Below are positions 21,907 through 33,106 of a stretch of 36,930 bases of DNA, in pieces. The translations under genes and the position numbers were made by a program. Positions within the stretch are counted from its first letter, which is position 1. Every line of letters begins with the position of its first letter. The notes under the pieces are model-generated. The model was not told the DNA's origin, searched no databases, and saw only the letters and a list, made by a program, of their open reading frames with translations. Source of the stretch: Hyphochytrium catenoides (Eukaryota > Sar > Hyphochytriomycetes > Hyphochytriales > Hyphochytriaceae). Location of the stretch: assembly GCA_900088475.1 (NCBI GenBank), contig FLMG01003106.1, positions 3,957 to 40,886 of the forward strand, written 5' to 3'.

Positions 21907-22427
21907 CAAGGGCAGTAGACCAGCGCTCCTTCTTCTTCACTATCCTCTTCCCAATACTTCTCTTCCACCATTCGAGGTCCACTTGTTTATCTTATAAGCC
22001 TAACCCTACCAAGCACTATAATAAAGGAAGGTTGGGAGCCACCCAGGAGCAGACAAGCTTCGCATAAGCATTGACCTTGCTCACCGCGACGTGACGCTCA
22101 CCAACTCCCTAGCTTCATCTTGGCTTACCGCGCTCCGCCTATCTCTTCCTACTACCCAGACCTTTGCTGTCCGCATCGGAGGAAAAGTAGCCGAGCGCCT
22201 AGTCCCAAAGCAAACAGAGGGATAAGATAGCCGTTAGCGGCATGTTGGCCGAGCCCAAGATCTCTGTGGGATCTCTCATCAGAATCTCTGCCTTTTCACA
22301 GACGAGAATCTGCGGTTTGAAGCTACAGCTTTATTTATAGGACTCAAGGATGCTTGCCAGTCGATGAAAGGAGGTCTAATAACTGCCCGCTGGAGGAGCT
22401 GCGATGGCTAGTGGCAGCTGGGTTTAG
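21907..22427. other. Spacer between ARPC4 and LpxC
   Basis: About 0.5 kb between two co-directional genes. No gene or clear element was seen; it should hold the ARPC4 3' UTR and the LpxC promoter. Confidence 0.55.
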
Positions 22428-23182
22428 ATGCTGAAGATGCTGTTGGCCACTAGGCCGAAGGGCCTCTATGTTGTCAGAGGTGTATCTCTAGGAGGACGGG
22501 CGAGCTGCTCCAACTTTGGAGGCTGTGGACAGCGAGCCATCCATTCCGTTCAAAGGACGGTGGCACGGCCAGTGGAGCTGTCTGGGGTGGGCATCCATTC
22601 TGGACTAAAGGCATGCTCGCTTTTTCTTGACTTCTTGCCCGGGCACAAGCCCAGCTAACCATTACCTTAAAATGTGTCTCTATTCGTGGTACAGTCCTCC
22701 ATCCGAATTGAGCCTGCCGGCATCCACAGCGGGATCAAGTTCATAAGGCAAGGGCAAGTTATTCCAGCAGCATGGGATCATGTCTCAGATACACAGCTTT
22801 GTACCAAGCTCTCTGCCAGGTGAGTGCTTCTTTCCTGCTTCTTCTCCGTCTTGGCACTTTTCTCCAGCCTGACTTCTACCTAGCCATCAAACAGTCCACA
22901 CCGTGGAGCACCTCATGGCAGCAATGGCAGCCTGTGGACTTTCTAACGCACTCATTCACTGCTCGAGCAGCGAGATGCCTGTCATGGATGGTGAGATGGT
23001 TTGTCCACGCCGTCCTGGTAGTCTCTTCTATCTACCCCCTTTCTCTAAGGTTCTCTCGCTCCTCTCTGTATTTTCTCTCAGTCGTCTTTCGCCCTTGATG
23101 TCTTATCTTCTCTTTCTCAGTTTCTGTCTCTATTTCCCTACCTGTCTTTATAATCTCCTACCTTCCATCCTCCTCGTGTTCC

Positions 23183-23221
<39 letters not shown>

Positions 23222-24532
23222 ACCGCGTCCTTCAGGGAGCAGCATGCCCTTCATCAAAGCCATAGAAGAAGCTGGTATAGAGGACCAAGACGCTGCAATC
23301 AATGTTATTGAAGTGCGCAGACCTGTCCAGGTAAAGAAAGAGGAAGGAGAGTCCTCTGAGGAATGCGTGGGGCGAGGGAGAGTTTGAATGTCTAAGAGTC
23401 AAAGGGGTGCTCTCTGTGTGCTCCTGGACCTCATTCTGCCTGAGCAGTCAGAGAAGGACAACGAAGGTGGGAGGATGATTTAAAAAGGAGAGAGCGGCAG
23501 GCAGAGACTGCCACGAAGAGAGACAGTGGGAAAAGGGAGATGCAAAACTTGCAAGGGGAGACAGAGGAACCGGCCTAAGCCTATCCTGCCTGCTATCAGG
23601 TGATTCTCCAGGACAAGTCCGCTGCCTTTCTGCCTCTGCCGTCCCTGGGTCCCTACAGCGCCCATTCCTTAGTCATAACTGTCCAAGTGGACTTCCAGGT
23701 TGACCTCTCACTCTATTTTGCCACCGTTATCTCTCTCCCTGTTCCTGCCCTCATTCCTATTTCTCGTTTTCTCTCGCCTTTGCGTCACGCCTCTCTCTCG
23801 CTGGCTCTCTGTCTACTCTGCCCTGAATGGGCTTTATTGCTCTCCTCTTTGCTCGTCCGTCCAGACCTTAGCTGACGCTCTTCTTGATATAGCGGCATAT
23901 CCCAGGTAATTTCTGGTTCACGACCCACGTTCCAAGCAGTTCTTTTATACAGAGCACAGCTCCTGCACGAACCTTTGCTTTCAAGGTGAGTGCAGGCAGT
24001 GGTCTTAGTTCGAGCTCAGTGTTTCCTTTGTCCTCCTTTAGCACGGCTTTTTTATACCCCATTTTCTCTGTACTTGCCACTAAGATAGTCCTTTAGGAAG
24101 AAGTCGATGCTATCCTTGCTGCTGGATTAGGGAAAGGCGGATCACTGGAGAACACGGTCATCTTTGATATGGATACGGTTCTGAATGACGGAGGTCTAAG
24201 GTACGCTCCACTCTGCCTATCGCCTATCCCTTTCTCTCTCCTATTTTCCCGCAATATCTATGTGGCGTGTTCTCCAACTCTTGCATCCAGACTCCTTTGG
24301 CCGCTGTAAGCTCACTCTTTCGATGTTGCTTTGCCATAGATTCAAGGATGAGTGGGTGCGGCACAAGGCGTTAGACTGTGCAGGAGATCTTTTTCTAGCC
24401 GGTGCGGCGAGCTGCAGCGTATTGCACGGACATTTCGTCGGCATACGGCCTGGACATCAGATCAACAACCTACTACTGAGAGAGCTTCTAAGCCATGAAG
24501 AGAACTTCTCGCTTCGCACCCTCCCGACTTGA
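22428..24532 (+). CDS. lpxC: UDP-3-O-acyl-N-acetylglucosamine deacetylase (LpxC), 8 exons, 332 aa
   Basis: Zinc hydrolase that removes the N-acetyl group in the committed step of lipid A synthesis. Exons are 22428-22610, 22695-22819, 22884-22990, 23236-23330, 23600-23698, 23893-23985, 24097-24200 and 24340-24532 (TGA). Residues 1-40 are basic and Gly/Ser-rich, like a mitochondrial presequence (plant LpxC is mitochondrial). Then come QRTVARPVELSGVGIHSGLK and IRIEPAGIHSGIKF. TVEHLMAAM supplies Glu111 and zinc ligand His112 (E. coli E78/H79). VRHKALD supplies His277, Lys278 and Asp281 (H238/K239/D242), and RPGHQ supplies His308 (H265). PARTFAFKEEV and LGKGGSLENTVIF are also typical. All catalytic residues are present, so the enzyme looks active. 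The first intron begins with GC. Its introns rule out bacterial contamination. Confidence 0.95.
23186..23220 (+). repeat. (CT)n microsatellite in LpxC intron 3
   Basis: A perfect TC run ends about 15 nt before the acceptor of the exon that starts at 23236, so it doubles as the polypyrimidine tract. Confidence 0.95.
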
Positions 24533-24690
24533 TTTAGCCGATGACTCTTTCAGCATGTCTTGCAGGTGAAGAAGTAAGATGCCAGACAGAGAGAGAGAGA
24601 GAGTACCAAGGCATATACTTCTTACAGATACCCGACTGTGAGCTTGAACTTCGCGCTTGCACTGCTCCTTTAGACAAAATAGAAACTCCC

Positions 24691-27501
24691 TTAACCTATT
24701 AGCCTCGTTATTATCCCAGCCGCGTATGTCTGGCCCCTGTCCCGTAACATAAACCTCCCAAACGCTTTGTTGTCCGAGTAAAGCTCTGCGCAGACTGGAC
24801 GAGCCAGCGATACCTCGACCACTGCACTCATGTTTCTTCCTAAGCATCGGGGCTTCTTTTTCGTCACCGCCCCATTGCTGCCTAGTAAAGCGACGAGTTT
24901 GGAGATGTTTGCCGTCTCTTCTACTGCCTGTAGGTGTAGCTGGAACGTCTGCCCAAGGACGATGGGCTGCTTCACGACAGGTAGGACCATGATCTGCGCT
25001 TCAAAACGGCTGTACGGCCGAACAGGTGACAAGAGAGAGCACAGGATGTTGCCTAGATGGTCGACCCAAAGACAGACGAGGATGATGCCGAGAGTTAGCA
25101 CAGCAAAAGAGCAGAACGATGGCGTTCAGGTAAGAAGAAACGTCTTCAAACAAAACAGATGCCTGGATAGAGACGCCCAGAGAACCCAGAAGAAAATGGA
25201 CACAGTGAGATGAGTAGGAGCGCGTGGGACCCTCAGACAGCGGGACAGGGAGTCATTGACGGCGGTGCCCGCATCTTTCTTACCCGAGAGGACAAGGTTG
25301 GGATCCGCTCCAGCAAGCTGAATCTCAACACTCTCTCCTGCTAGGCCCACTGGTACGACCTCCTGGTTCCTCTGGACGTTCTTTACGGAGCAGCGGACTC
25401 CTGATGGCATAACAACCACCTGTAACCCTGCTCCTAGGACTCCAGAGTGCACCTTTCCCGCCGCAGACAGCCCGCCGGTCTGGCCCTTAAAGACGTCCGA
25501 AAGCGTCATTCGCAGCGGTCGATCCAATGAACGGTTGGCCGGTGAGAAGCCATTAATGGCCTCCAAGAGGGAAGGACCTTTGTACCAGGAGCACAGCGCT
25601 TCGGACACTCTGTCGACTACATTGAGGCCTTCAAGCCCGCTTACCGGGACGTACTTGGTACGGGAAGGGTGATAACCAGCGGTACGGAGGAACTCTGAGA
25701 GGGACGAGGTAATGGTGGTAAACCGTTCCTCTGACCATTCCACAGAGTCCATTTTATTCACTGCAAGAGCAGGAGTAGGAACGCGGGTAAGAGAGGTGAG
25801 AGAGAGAGAGACAGATGAATCGATCGTCATGGGAAGCAACAGAACACGGTATACAGGAAAGAAGAGAAGGGATCGGAAGGCATGGATTTTCATCTCTTAC
25901 GCACGGCTTTCAGGCAGTAGCAGAACGTGAACAAGTCCAGCGATAGGTAAGTCACCCGCCTCTGAGCTTCAAGACCTCCTCCTACCTGCCACAATGAGCT
26001 GGCTGACGCCAAAGCTTCTCACCAGAAGCGTGTGTTCCTTCGTCTGTCCATCGGCTTCAAAGCCACTCTCAAACTCCCCTGTGGAGGCAGGAACCACTAG
26101 AATGGCCACATCTGCCTGAGCAGCTCCAGCGATCATTCTAGGAACAAAGTCACGATGCCCTGGGGCGTCCAATAGGGTGATCCGTTTACTCTCCGTCTCA
26201 ATAAAGCCCACACCAACATCCATTGTGACTCCTCTCTCCCTCTCTTGCTCTCCTGCATCCATAACCCAGGCAAAGGCAAATGAAGACTTGCCTAGATTCC
26301 TGCTCTCTGTCTCATATTTGTGCATTAGCCGCTTGTTCACATAGCCCAGGCGATAGAGAAGCTGGCCCATTAGCGTGCTTTTGCCGGCGTCCACGTGGCC
26401 CACGACGACCATGCTCAACTGGGCCTTTGCGTTAGGATTGCCTTCCATCTTCTTTGCTGCTTCTAAGAGCTTAGCTTCTGCGTTTCGTAGTGCTGTCTTC
26501 TCTGTCTCTGTGAGGGCCAGAGCCTGCTCAAGCGGAATCTGTTCCTTTGCCTCATTCTCAGGGTCTTGAGCGGCAGAGAGGTTAGTGGGCATTTTAAGCG
26601 TGTGAGTAGATGGTCAGAATGTGTTGCGCACCATGAGCTTTGTTCTCTGAGGCAGATTGCTTAGAGTTCTTGCTTGGCGTACTCTGAGCTTTGCTCTTCG
26701 CCGCAGCTTTAGCATTAGTTGGTCCTGATGCCGTGCATTAGTAGAGAAGCAACTAGCGGAGCGGCCGATTGAGTGTGGAAGAGGCGAAGAGCGTTCCAAT
26801 CCTACCACTTACCAGACTTTGAGACTGCTGTGGCCTTACCAGGAGCCGCTTTCTTCGCGCCTGAGGCCACAGGAGCAGCTTTGCTCTTTTGCGGTTGTTG
26901 TTTGGCTTTGCCGCTAGCCGGTCTGGCATCCGATCCTGAAAGGACGTAGAAACAAAGTCTTAGGCTAGATCACTGCAAGGATGGCGGGGTGGATGGATGA
27001 GAGACGAAGTGCTGAGGTGGAGGCTGAAGCAGGCAGAATCAAGCTCGAAACACGATGAGGGACGAGGAATAAGGGACGACATACTGCTCTGGTTCTCCAA
27101 CAAGACTTGCACTGCAGAGTTCACATCCCCTACACAGGTCTGCAACGCTTTCTGTATGTCGCTGTAGGTGAACACTCCGGCCCCAATCACTTCCTCTACT
27201 TGAGAGACTGCCGCCGAGTGGCTTGCACCATCTGAACCCCGCGCTGTTGGAGCCCCTGATCCTCGCTGGTCTAAAATAAACCGAGCCCGGCGTGAGAACT
27301 TCCTTGCAGCAGCGCGAAACAAGTCTTAGAGCCGTACCGTAGTAAGCATCGTCTTCATCATAGTAGTCGTCCTCATCATAATAATCTGCACATAGAGACC
27401 GGTCAGTCAGTCTTCATAGCCGCCGTGGCTTGGTGGAGGTCGCTACCGTCATCATAATCATCGTCCAAGTAGGCTCTGCGTAGGTTTCTATGCCGCGACA
27501 T
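24691..27501 (-). CDS. HBS1: HBS1-type ribosome-rescue GTPase, 8 exons, 640 aa
   Basis: A translational GTPase that, with Dom34/Pelota, splits ribosomes stalled in no-go and non-stop decay. Exons in coding order: 27501-27447, 27385-27338, 27270-27085, 26935-26813, 26724-26632, 26564-25986, 25760-25284, 25052-24691 (TAA). The N-terminus [18 protein letters not shown] is HBS1-like and runs into an acidic Tyr/Asp stretch. Then follow a UBA-like HBS1_N domain (about 50-95: [19 protein letters not shown]), a Lys/Ala/Ser-rich linker and the GTPase. GTPase motifs are GHVDAGKST (224-232), [15 protein letters not shown] and NKMD (363-366). Domains II and III end in [31 protein letters not shown]-type spacing and the N-terminal domain separate it from eRF3. 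The 67-nt fifth intron has CTAAC near its acceptor. It converges on LpxC with 158 bp between stops. Confidence 0.94.
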
Positions 27502-27700
27502 CCTGGACAAGCCTCTTCCGTCGTGCTGTACGGGTCCGAAAGCAGGAGTACAGCTTAGCGCAAGCCTCGCGTTGCCACCAAGAAGAGAATGAACACCTCT
27601 GCGGACTCCTCGCTCTTTCTCTGTCTCTTGCTAGTCGACTCGGACGCGCTAGTCTCCGAAGAATCTATCCTGATGAGAAGCAGCAACAGGGAGAGAAAAA

Positions 27701-27768
<68 letters not shown>

Positions 27769-28572
27769 AGAGAGAGAAATGATGACTGTCTTTTGTCTCT
27801 TGATTGATGGATCGTTGCGTGTGTCTTCTACTTGTTTAGCCGTTGGCGATCCATGTAACGGCTAGTGCTTTGATTATGACGATCAGCAATAGGCTCAACA
27901 TAATGCGGGATAGAGCAATGCATAATCTAGAACCACTGGCACCCTATATTCGAGATATAAACAGTATTATCATGCATGAAACCATATTAGCATGTCGTGG
28001 TCCAGGATATTCACAAAAAGGCTGCAGGAATGTGATACTGCAGCAGCGCAGTCCCCAAGAGACAGAGCCAGGAAGACAGGAGAGAGAAGAGACAGACATT
28101 AGACACACCACAGGCAGAGAGACAGAATGGTTGAGATACAGAGAGAAGTTAAAACCTCTGTCTGTGCAGAAAGAATTGCGGGAGAGACGAAGACAGAGAG
28201 TGAGAGAGATGGAGAGAGAGGAAGAGAGACAGCAAGAAAGGCAGAGGAGAGCCAGTCATGACAGAACCATCTCTAAGGAAAGAAGAGAATCTTCTTCCCG
28301 CGCGGCGTCCGTCCGGTCAAGCCATCAACGGCCACAGTGTAACCTCTCTCTTCCCTCCCAGCGCCTGTGCCAAGCCTTTGGAGACGATGCGGAGCTTTGT
28401 CATTGCCTTCTCCGACTGCAACTGCTCTCTATTGCTTCTCTTGCTTTCCTAGGCTGGAGTCCGGACCCTGCCGGGCTCCAGATACAAGCGCGGTCGAGGG
28501 CCAGCGGTTGAAGAGACAGAGAGAGAGTGAGGCAAGAAGAGAGAGGGAGAGAGAAGGGCGACCAAGAGAAGG
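27502..28572. promoter_or_regulatory. Divergent spacer between HBS1 and the AGC kinase
   Basis: About 1.07 kb. It contains a long (GA)n tract (27704-27762) and further GA-rich sequence at 28060-28250 and 28520-28560. The 27843-28511 frame starts at TTG and is long mainly because GA repeats lack stops. Confidence 0.55.
27704..27762. repeat. (GA)n microsatellite
   Basis: An almost uninterrupted GA run of nearly 60 bp, about 0.2 kb upstream of the HBS1 start codon. It reads as CT on the HBS1 strand. Confidence 0.97.
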
Positions 28573-31039
28573 ATGGCACAGGCTGAAGTGGGGCTAGTGG
28601 CTGGGCTGGAGGATGCGGCAGTGGGAAGTCAAGCTGCAGAGCTGTAAGGCCCGCTTCCTCTTGAAAGCACTCCCTGCCACTATTTGACTTCTTCACATCC
28701 CCTCTGCCTTCTTGGCCTCTCTCCTTCCTCTCTCTTTCTTTCTCTTTGCTTCTCTCTCCTCTCTCGCTCTCTGTCTTTCTTGTCTTTCCCTATCTTTCTC
28801 TGTCAACAACCCCTTTCAACTTCTCTCTCTCGTTTTCCCCTCCTTCTCATCTCACACACTTACTCTCTTTCTCTTTCTCAAGCACTGTCTCTTTACTTTC
28901 TCTCGTTGTCTCTCCACCGTTCAGCCTCTCTTCGTCAATGGGTCTCTCTCCCGTTCTTTCCCCTCTCCCTTGTCCCCTCTGTAGTTCCATTCCGACTCAC
29001 CTGCATCCTTCTTTTCTCTCTCGCACTTCTATTGCCTTCAGAAGCGTGAAGACGGGTCCAGAGCTCACGAATGCAGAGCTTGAAGTCTTTCAGACCTCCG
29101 TCATCGCTCCTCTCTCTCGCCGCTGCTCAACTCGCGGCTCCGCCTTCTTCGAGTCCATTGCAGAGAATGCTGCTTCCGCTACGTCTCCTTCTTCGCCATC
29201 TGAGGCACCGCTGCGGGTCGGGCCTCAGGATTTCGAGATGCTGAGTGTCATAGGCAGTGGGGCGTACGGGAAGGTGATTCAAGTGAGGTACAAGCCGTCT
29301 AACAAGCTTTATGCTATGAAGGTAGGAGCAACACGGTCAAACAGGATGAAGGCTCTTCACAGGATCTCGAGACTTTCGTCTCTCTCTCTCTCTCTTTTCC
29401 AAATCCGACTTGTCCCTCTCATACTCCTTCTCAACGACCACCCTAACTTTTCAGTTTCTTCCTGGTAGATCATGAGCAAGAAGCTGCTGCAGAAGAAGAA
29501 TCACATCCACTACATCGAAGCCGAGAGAGAGATCATGACCAAGGTGAATTGTCACGATTGCTCTACTTCCTCTTCAATGGTCTTTAGCCCTGACTCTGAT
29601 TATCGGTATCTTGAGCAGGTGGATCACCCTTTCCTTGTCTCCCTCAAGTTTGCATTCCAGACGGACCGCAGTGTAAGTGCGTTGCGAGAGCGAGGGAGAA
29701 AGAGAGAGAGAAAGAGAGAGAGATGAAGAAAGAGAGCCAGAGAGGGGCAGAGAGAGAGGCAGACACACAGAGAGAGAGGATGCACATGCTTGAAGGAGGA
29801 GAAAGAGAAGAGGAGCGCGGGCGAGAGGAGACCAAGGAGGGAGATGCCTGTAAAGGGCGGCACGAATAGAATAGAAGAAAGTCGGAGCTAGATCAAAATG
29901 CAGGGGTTTTGCCGTTTGCCACTCTAGGACCGGCAGCAGGAGAAGAATAGGCTCGAGGAGAGAGAAAAGGCTGGAGAGAGGATATGGTGGCAGACCTTTT
30001 AGTCTATGACACACTTGATTTTTATTGTTTTATCCCTACAGGTCTATCTAGTCATGAACTATCTTCCAGGAGGAGAGCTCTTTCATTTGTTAGGCAAGGA
30101 GGGCATCTTCCTTGAGGTAAGTGCTAGATAGCCTGCTCTTCCTGCTTTCTCCTTTCCCTCTCTCTCCTCCCTCTCTCCCTCTCTCTCTTGCGCGTTGTCT
30201 CATCATCTCTCCCTTATCTTCTTCTTAGGACTCTGCTCGTTTCTATCTCGCGGAGATTATCCTCGCAGTGCGCGCACTACATAACTTAGGCATTATACAC
30301 CGGTGAGTGCCACGCGAAGGTGCACTAGTCAAGGGCGAGCGCTCTCCGCGCATTCTGACACTTTTCTGCCGTCCTTTGCCCTTGTTTGCCTCTTTCCTCG
30401 GCTCATTGCTTCGCCGGGGCTGCCCTGTTGCTCTCCTTTAGAGATCTAAAGCCTGAGAATGTGCTTCTGGATGCTGAAGGGCACATTTGTATCACGGACT
30501 TTGGGTTGGCGAAGCTGGTGGAAGAGGTAACCACAGGGGATGTTGACCTCGCGCTTAATCGCGACGACGGGCACCAACTAGATGACAGGAAAGGAGGGAA
30601 GGGCCAAGGACAGAGGAAAAGGGAAGAGCGAGAGATAGGGGGAAGGAGAGAGAGAAGGAGAAGCAGCAGAGAAAGTGTACGTAACAAGTAGGGGAATAGA
30701 AAGGATATTTTCTGTGGATGGCCTTAAATTACTCAGATTATGAGCCTCTGTCCGCCTTTCCTGACATCGTCTCTTGCTTTGTGCAGGCCGGAGACTCCAG
30801 TGCGAGGACCATCTGCGGAACAAATGAGTACATTGCGCCTGAGATGTTCAGTGGCAAGGGATACAATGAGGTATCCACCTGTTTAGGATGGACGTCTTAC
30901 CGGACATCCCCCCCTCTCTGGCGCGCGGTGTCACTCTCTTGTTTTGCTCTCTATCTCTCTGTTCTTCCTCTCACCCCTCCCGGGTCCATTCCTGCTCTCT
31001 AGCTCGCATCCTTCCGCACGAGAAATGCGTTTATCTGAA

Positions 31040-31074
<35 letters not shown>

Positions 31075-32714
31075 AAGAGAGGGAGAGAGAAAAACTTGTC
31101 TGTCTCTCCCAGCCACTACGTCGGTCAGCTAACGATGTCAATCGTAGGCTGTTGATTGGTGGGCAGTGGGCTGCCTCTTCTATGAGATGCTGACAGGCAA
31201 CCCGCCATTTCGGGCGAAGAGCTTCAAGAAGCTGAAGGAAAAAGTCCTGAACGAAAAGGTAAAAACAGGAAGGACGAGGATTCTCTTTTGAAGTGAGAAG
31301 CTCAGGGAAAGGAAGTGAAGCAGAGACAAACCGAGACAGAGAGAGCGAGAGAGAGAGAGAGGGGTAGATGCAAAGAAAGAAAATGTGACTGCAGGGTGAA
31401 AAGCGAGAATAAGAGCGACATTTCGATCGTTCTCTGTCGACTGCTCTTCTAAGGTCCAAATGGCCTCTCCTTTCCTTGTGACCCGTAGCCGAAGCTGCCC
31501 AAGTACGTCAGTAGCGAGGGACATTCCCTTTTGAAAGGCCTCCTGGAGCGCAACGTGGACAAGCGGCTGGGTTCAGGGAAGAGCACGATGTTCAAGATCA
31601 AGGGCGTCCAGTCCATTTTAGACCATTCCTTCTTCAAGGTATCAAGGGATCTCTATTCTCTCTCTCTCTTCTCTCTCTCTCTTTCTTGTTTCTTCTCCAG
31701 AACATCCTTTCGTTTCTAGCTAGCTCTACTCGGATCTCTCTTCTCTTCCCCTGCCCTTTTCCTTCTCAATCCTTTCCACTCTTTGTCCTCTCTCCTAGTC
31801 CTAACCCCCCTTCCCCCCCGCCCCCTCTTTCTCTCTCTCTCCCTGTCTCTCTCTCTCCCTGTCTCTCTCTCTGTCCTCTCGGTCGGTATGCGCTTTACTC
31901 TTCTTCGATGTGCAAGTAGAAGATCAACTGGAATCTGCTAGAGCAACGGAAGGTGGCTCCTCCCATGGTGCCGAAGCTCCAATCAGAGGCGGACACAGGG
32001 AACTTTGCTGAAGAGTTCACGGCGATGCCCGTCCACTCCCCACACGGGGCTCTCCCTCCGTCGTCTCCTGCCGCGGCGGATCTTTTCAAGAGATTTTCCT
32101 TTGTAGCGCCAGACATCGAGGAGCCGGGACGTGAACTAACAGGAGAAAAGGAAGAGGAACCGAGAGAAAGCGACGAAGACGAGGCAGAAGCAGAAGCCGT
32201 TGAGGAGGTTCTAGCCTCCGTTCAGGAATCTCTAGAACCACCAAGAGACACAGCGCAGGCTCTTCTCTCTGCGCTACTAGAGGATGCAAGTATCTCTTCC
32301 CCACGTGCTGAGGGAAAGAAACAAACAACCTCTCCCTCTCCTTCGAGGACAAAGAGCAAGACGGAGGCAAAAAGTCCTATTCTCTCTCCTGGAAAAGACA
32401 GAGGAGACCAGGGCCTTTCTGTTTCCTCTGCTACCCCTGCACGCCGTGTGATATCCTCAGTCTTCGCGGAGAAGAAGATAGAGCCAGGAAAGGTGTCTCT
32501 CTCAACAACTGCTGCACCTCTGACCAACGGCGCGCAGTCTCTTTCCCACCAAGAACAAGAGAACGGAGGAAAGAAAGGAATCCTTCCTCTCCCCTCTGCA
32601 CGCCCCACAGCTCTCCCACACGTGGCCGCCGGTCGTGGACTCAATCCCCTGGCCCGAGCCTGGGCTCCTAACCCACAAGCTGCTCCTTGGGTCCCAAGCA
32701 CTAGTCTCTCCTAA
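28573..32714 (+). CDS. AGC-family protein kinase, S6K-like, 11 exons, 617 aa
   Basis: A Ser/Thr kinase of the growth-signalling AGC group. Exons: 28573-28643, 29042-29321, 29469-29543, 29619-29672, 30042-30116, 30229-30302, 30442-30526, 30787-30870, 31148-31258, 31489-31638, 31920-32714 (TAA). Kinase landmarks are GSGAYGKV (95-102), Lys117 in [38 protein letters not shown] (Asp211), TDFGLAK (Asp229), activation loop [16 protein letters not shown] (probable PDK1 site Thr246) and [12 protein letters not shown]. The C-tail has a turn motif (TAMPVHSP, about 388-394) and hydrophobic motif FKRFSF (409-414, with Ser413 at the phospho-position). About 200 Glu/Ser/Pro-rich residues follow. The substrate is unknown; S6K versus another AGC branch is not settled. 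Exon 1 (23 codons) is the weakest part. Confidence 0.92.
31038..31090 (+). repeat. GA-rich tract in an AGC-kinase intron
   Basis: GA repeats lie on the coding strand of the intron 30871-31147, downstream of a CT-rich stretch (about 30925-31005) in the same intron. Confidence 0.9.
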
Positions 32715-33106
32715 ACGCAAAGAGAGAGGGAACTCGAGAAAGAGAGAGGAACAAGAGACGACTACTGTGTGTCTCTCTTTGAAGGGCTCAAGGGCGGCAC
32801 TACGACAAATGATGAAGGACTGAAGAAAGTCCTAGGATAGACGCCCATTCAGTGCTTCAACAGTCTTCTATATTACATTCATCGGGAGCAGGGCCTCCGT
32901 CTCTTCTCCGCCATGTCGTCTTTTCTCTCTCTCTCTCACACATTCTCTCTCTCTCTCTCGCTTTCTTATTTCCTCTCTCGCTTTTTCTCTCTCTCTCTCT
33001 CTCTCTCTCCCTCTCAGCGCCCTAGTGGTTTCCCTGCCTCTTTCACTCCGTTAGGTCCGGAGAGACTCCTTATCTCTAATATTATATTACTATGAACAGC
33101 TCTGCA
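32715..33106. other. Convergent spacer rich in CT tracts
   Basis: It lies between the AGC-kinase stop and the stop of the coiled-coil gene. Interrupted (CT)n runs fill 32925-33015. The AT-rich sequence TAATATTATATTACT near 33078-33092 may belong to a 3' UTR. Confidence 0.55.

Noticed and set aside
22428-24532. Bacterial contamination as the source of LpxC
   Set aside because: Seven in-phase introns and neighbours that are typical eukaryotic genes rule this out.
26813-26840. HBS1 donor at GTAAGG (26839 on the minus strand)
   Set aside because: It would leave a 12-nt intron before the next acceptor. Reading through to the GTAAGT donor at 26812 keeps the frame and a normal intron.
24691-27501. 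eRF3 as the identity of the GTPase
   Set aside because: The HBS1_N-like N-terminus and the GVTMDVG switch motif match HBS1, not eRF3.
27843-28511. 222-codon + strand frame upstream of the AGC kinase
   Set aside because: Starts at TTG, is driven by GA repeats in its centre and has no recognisable domain. The AGC-kinase model starts downstream with good splice support.
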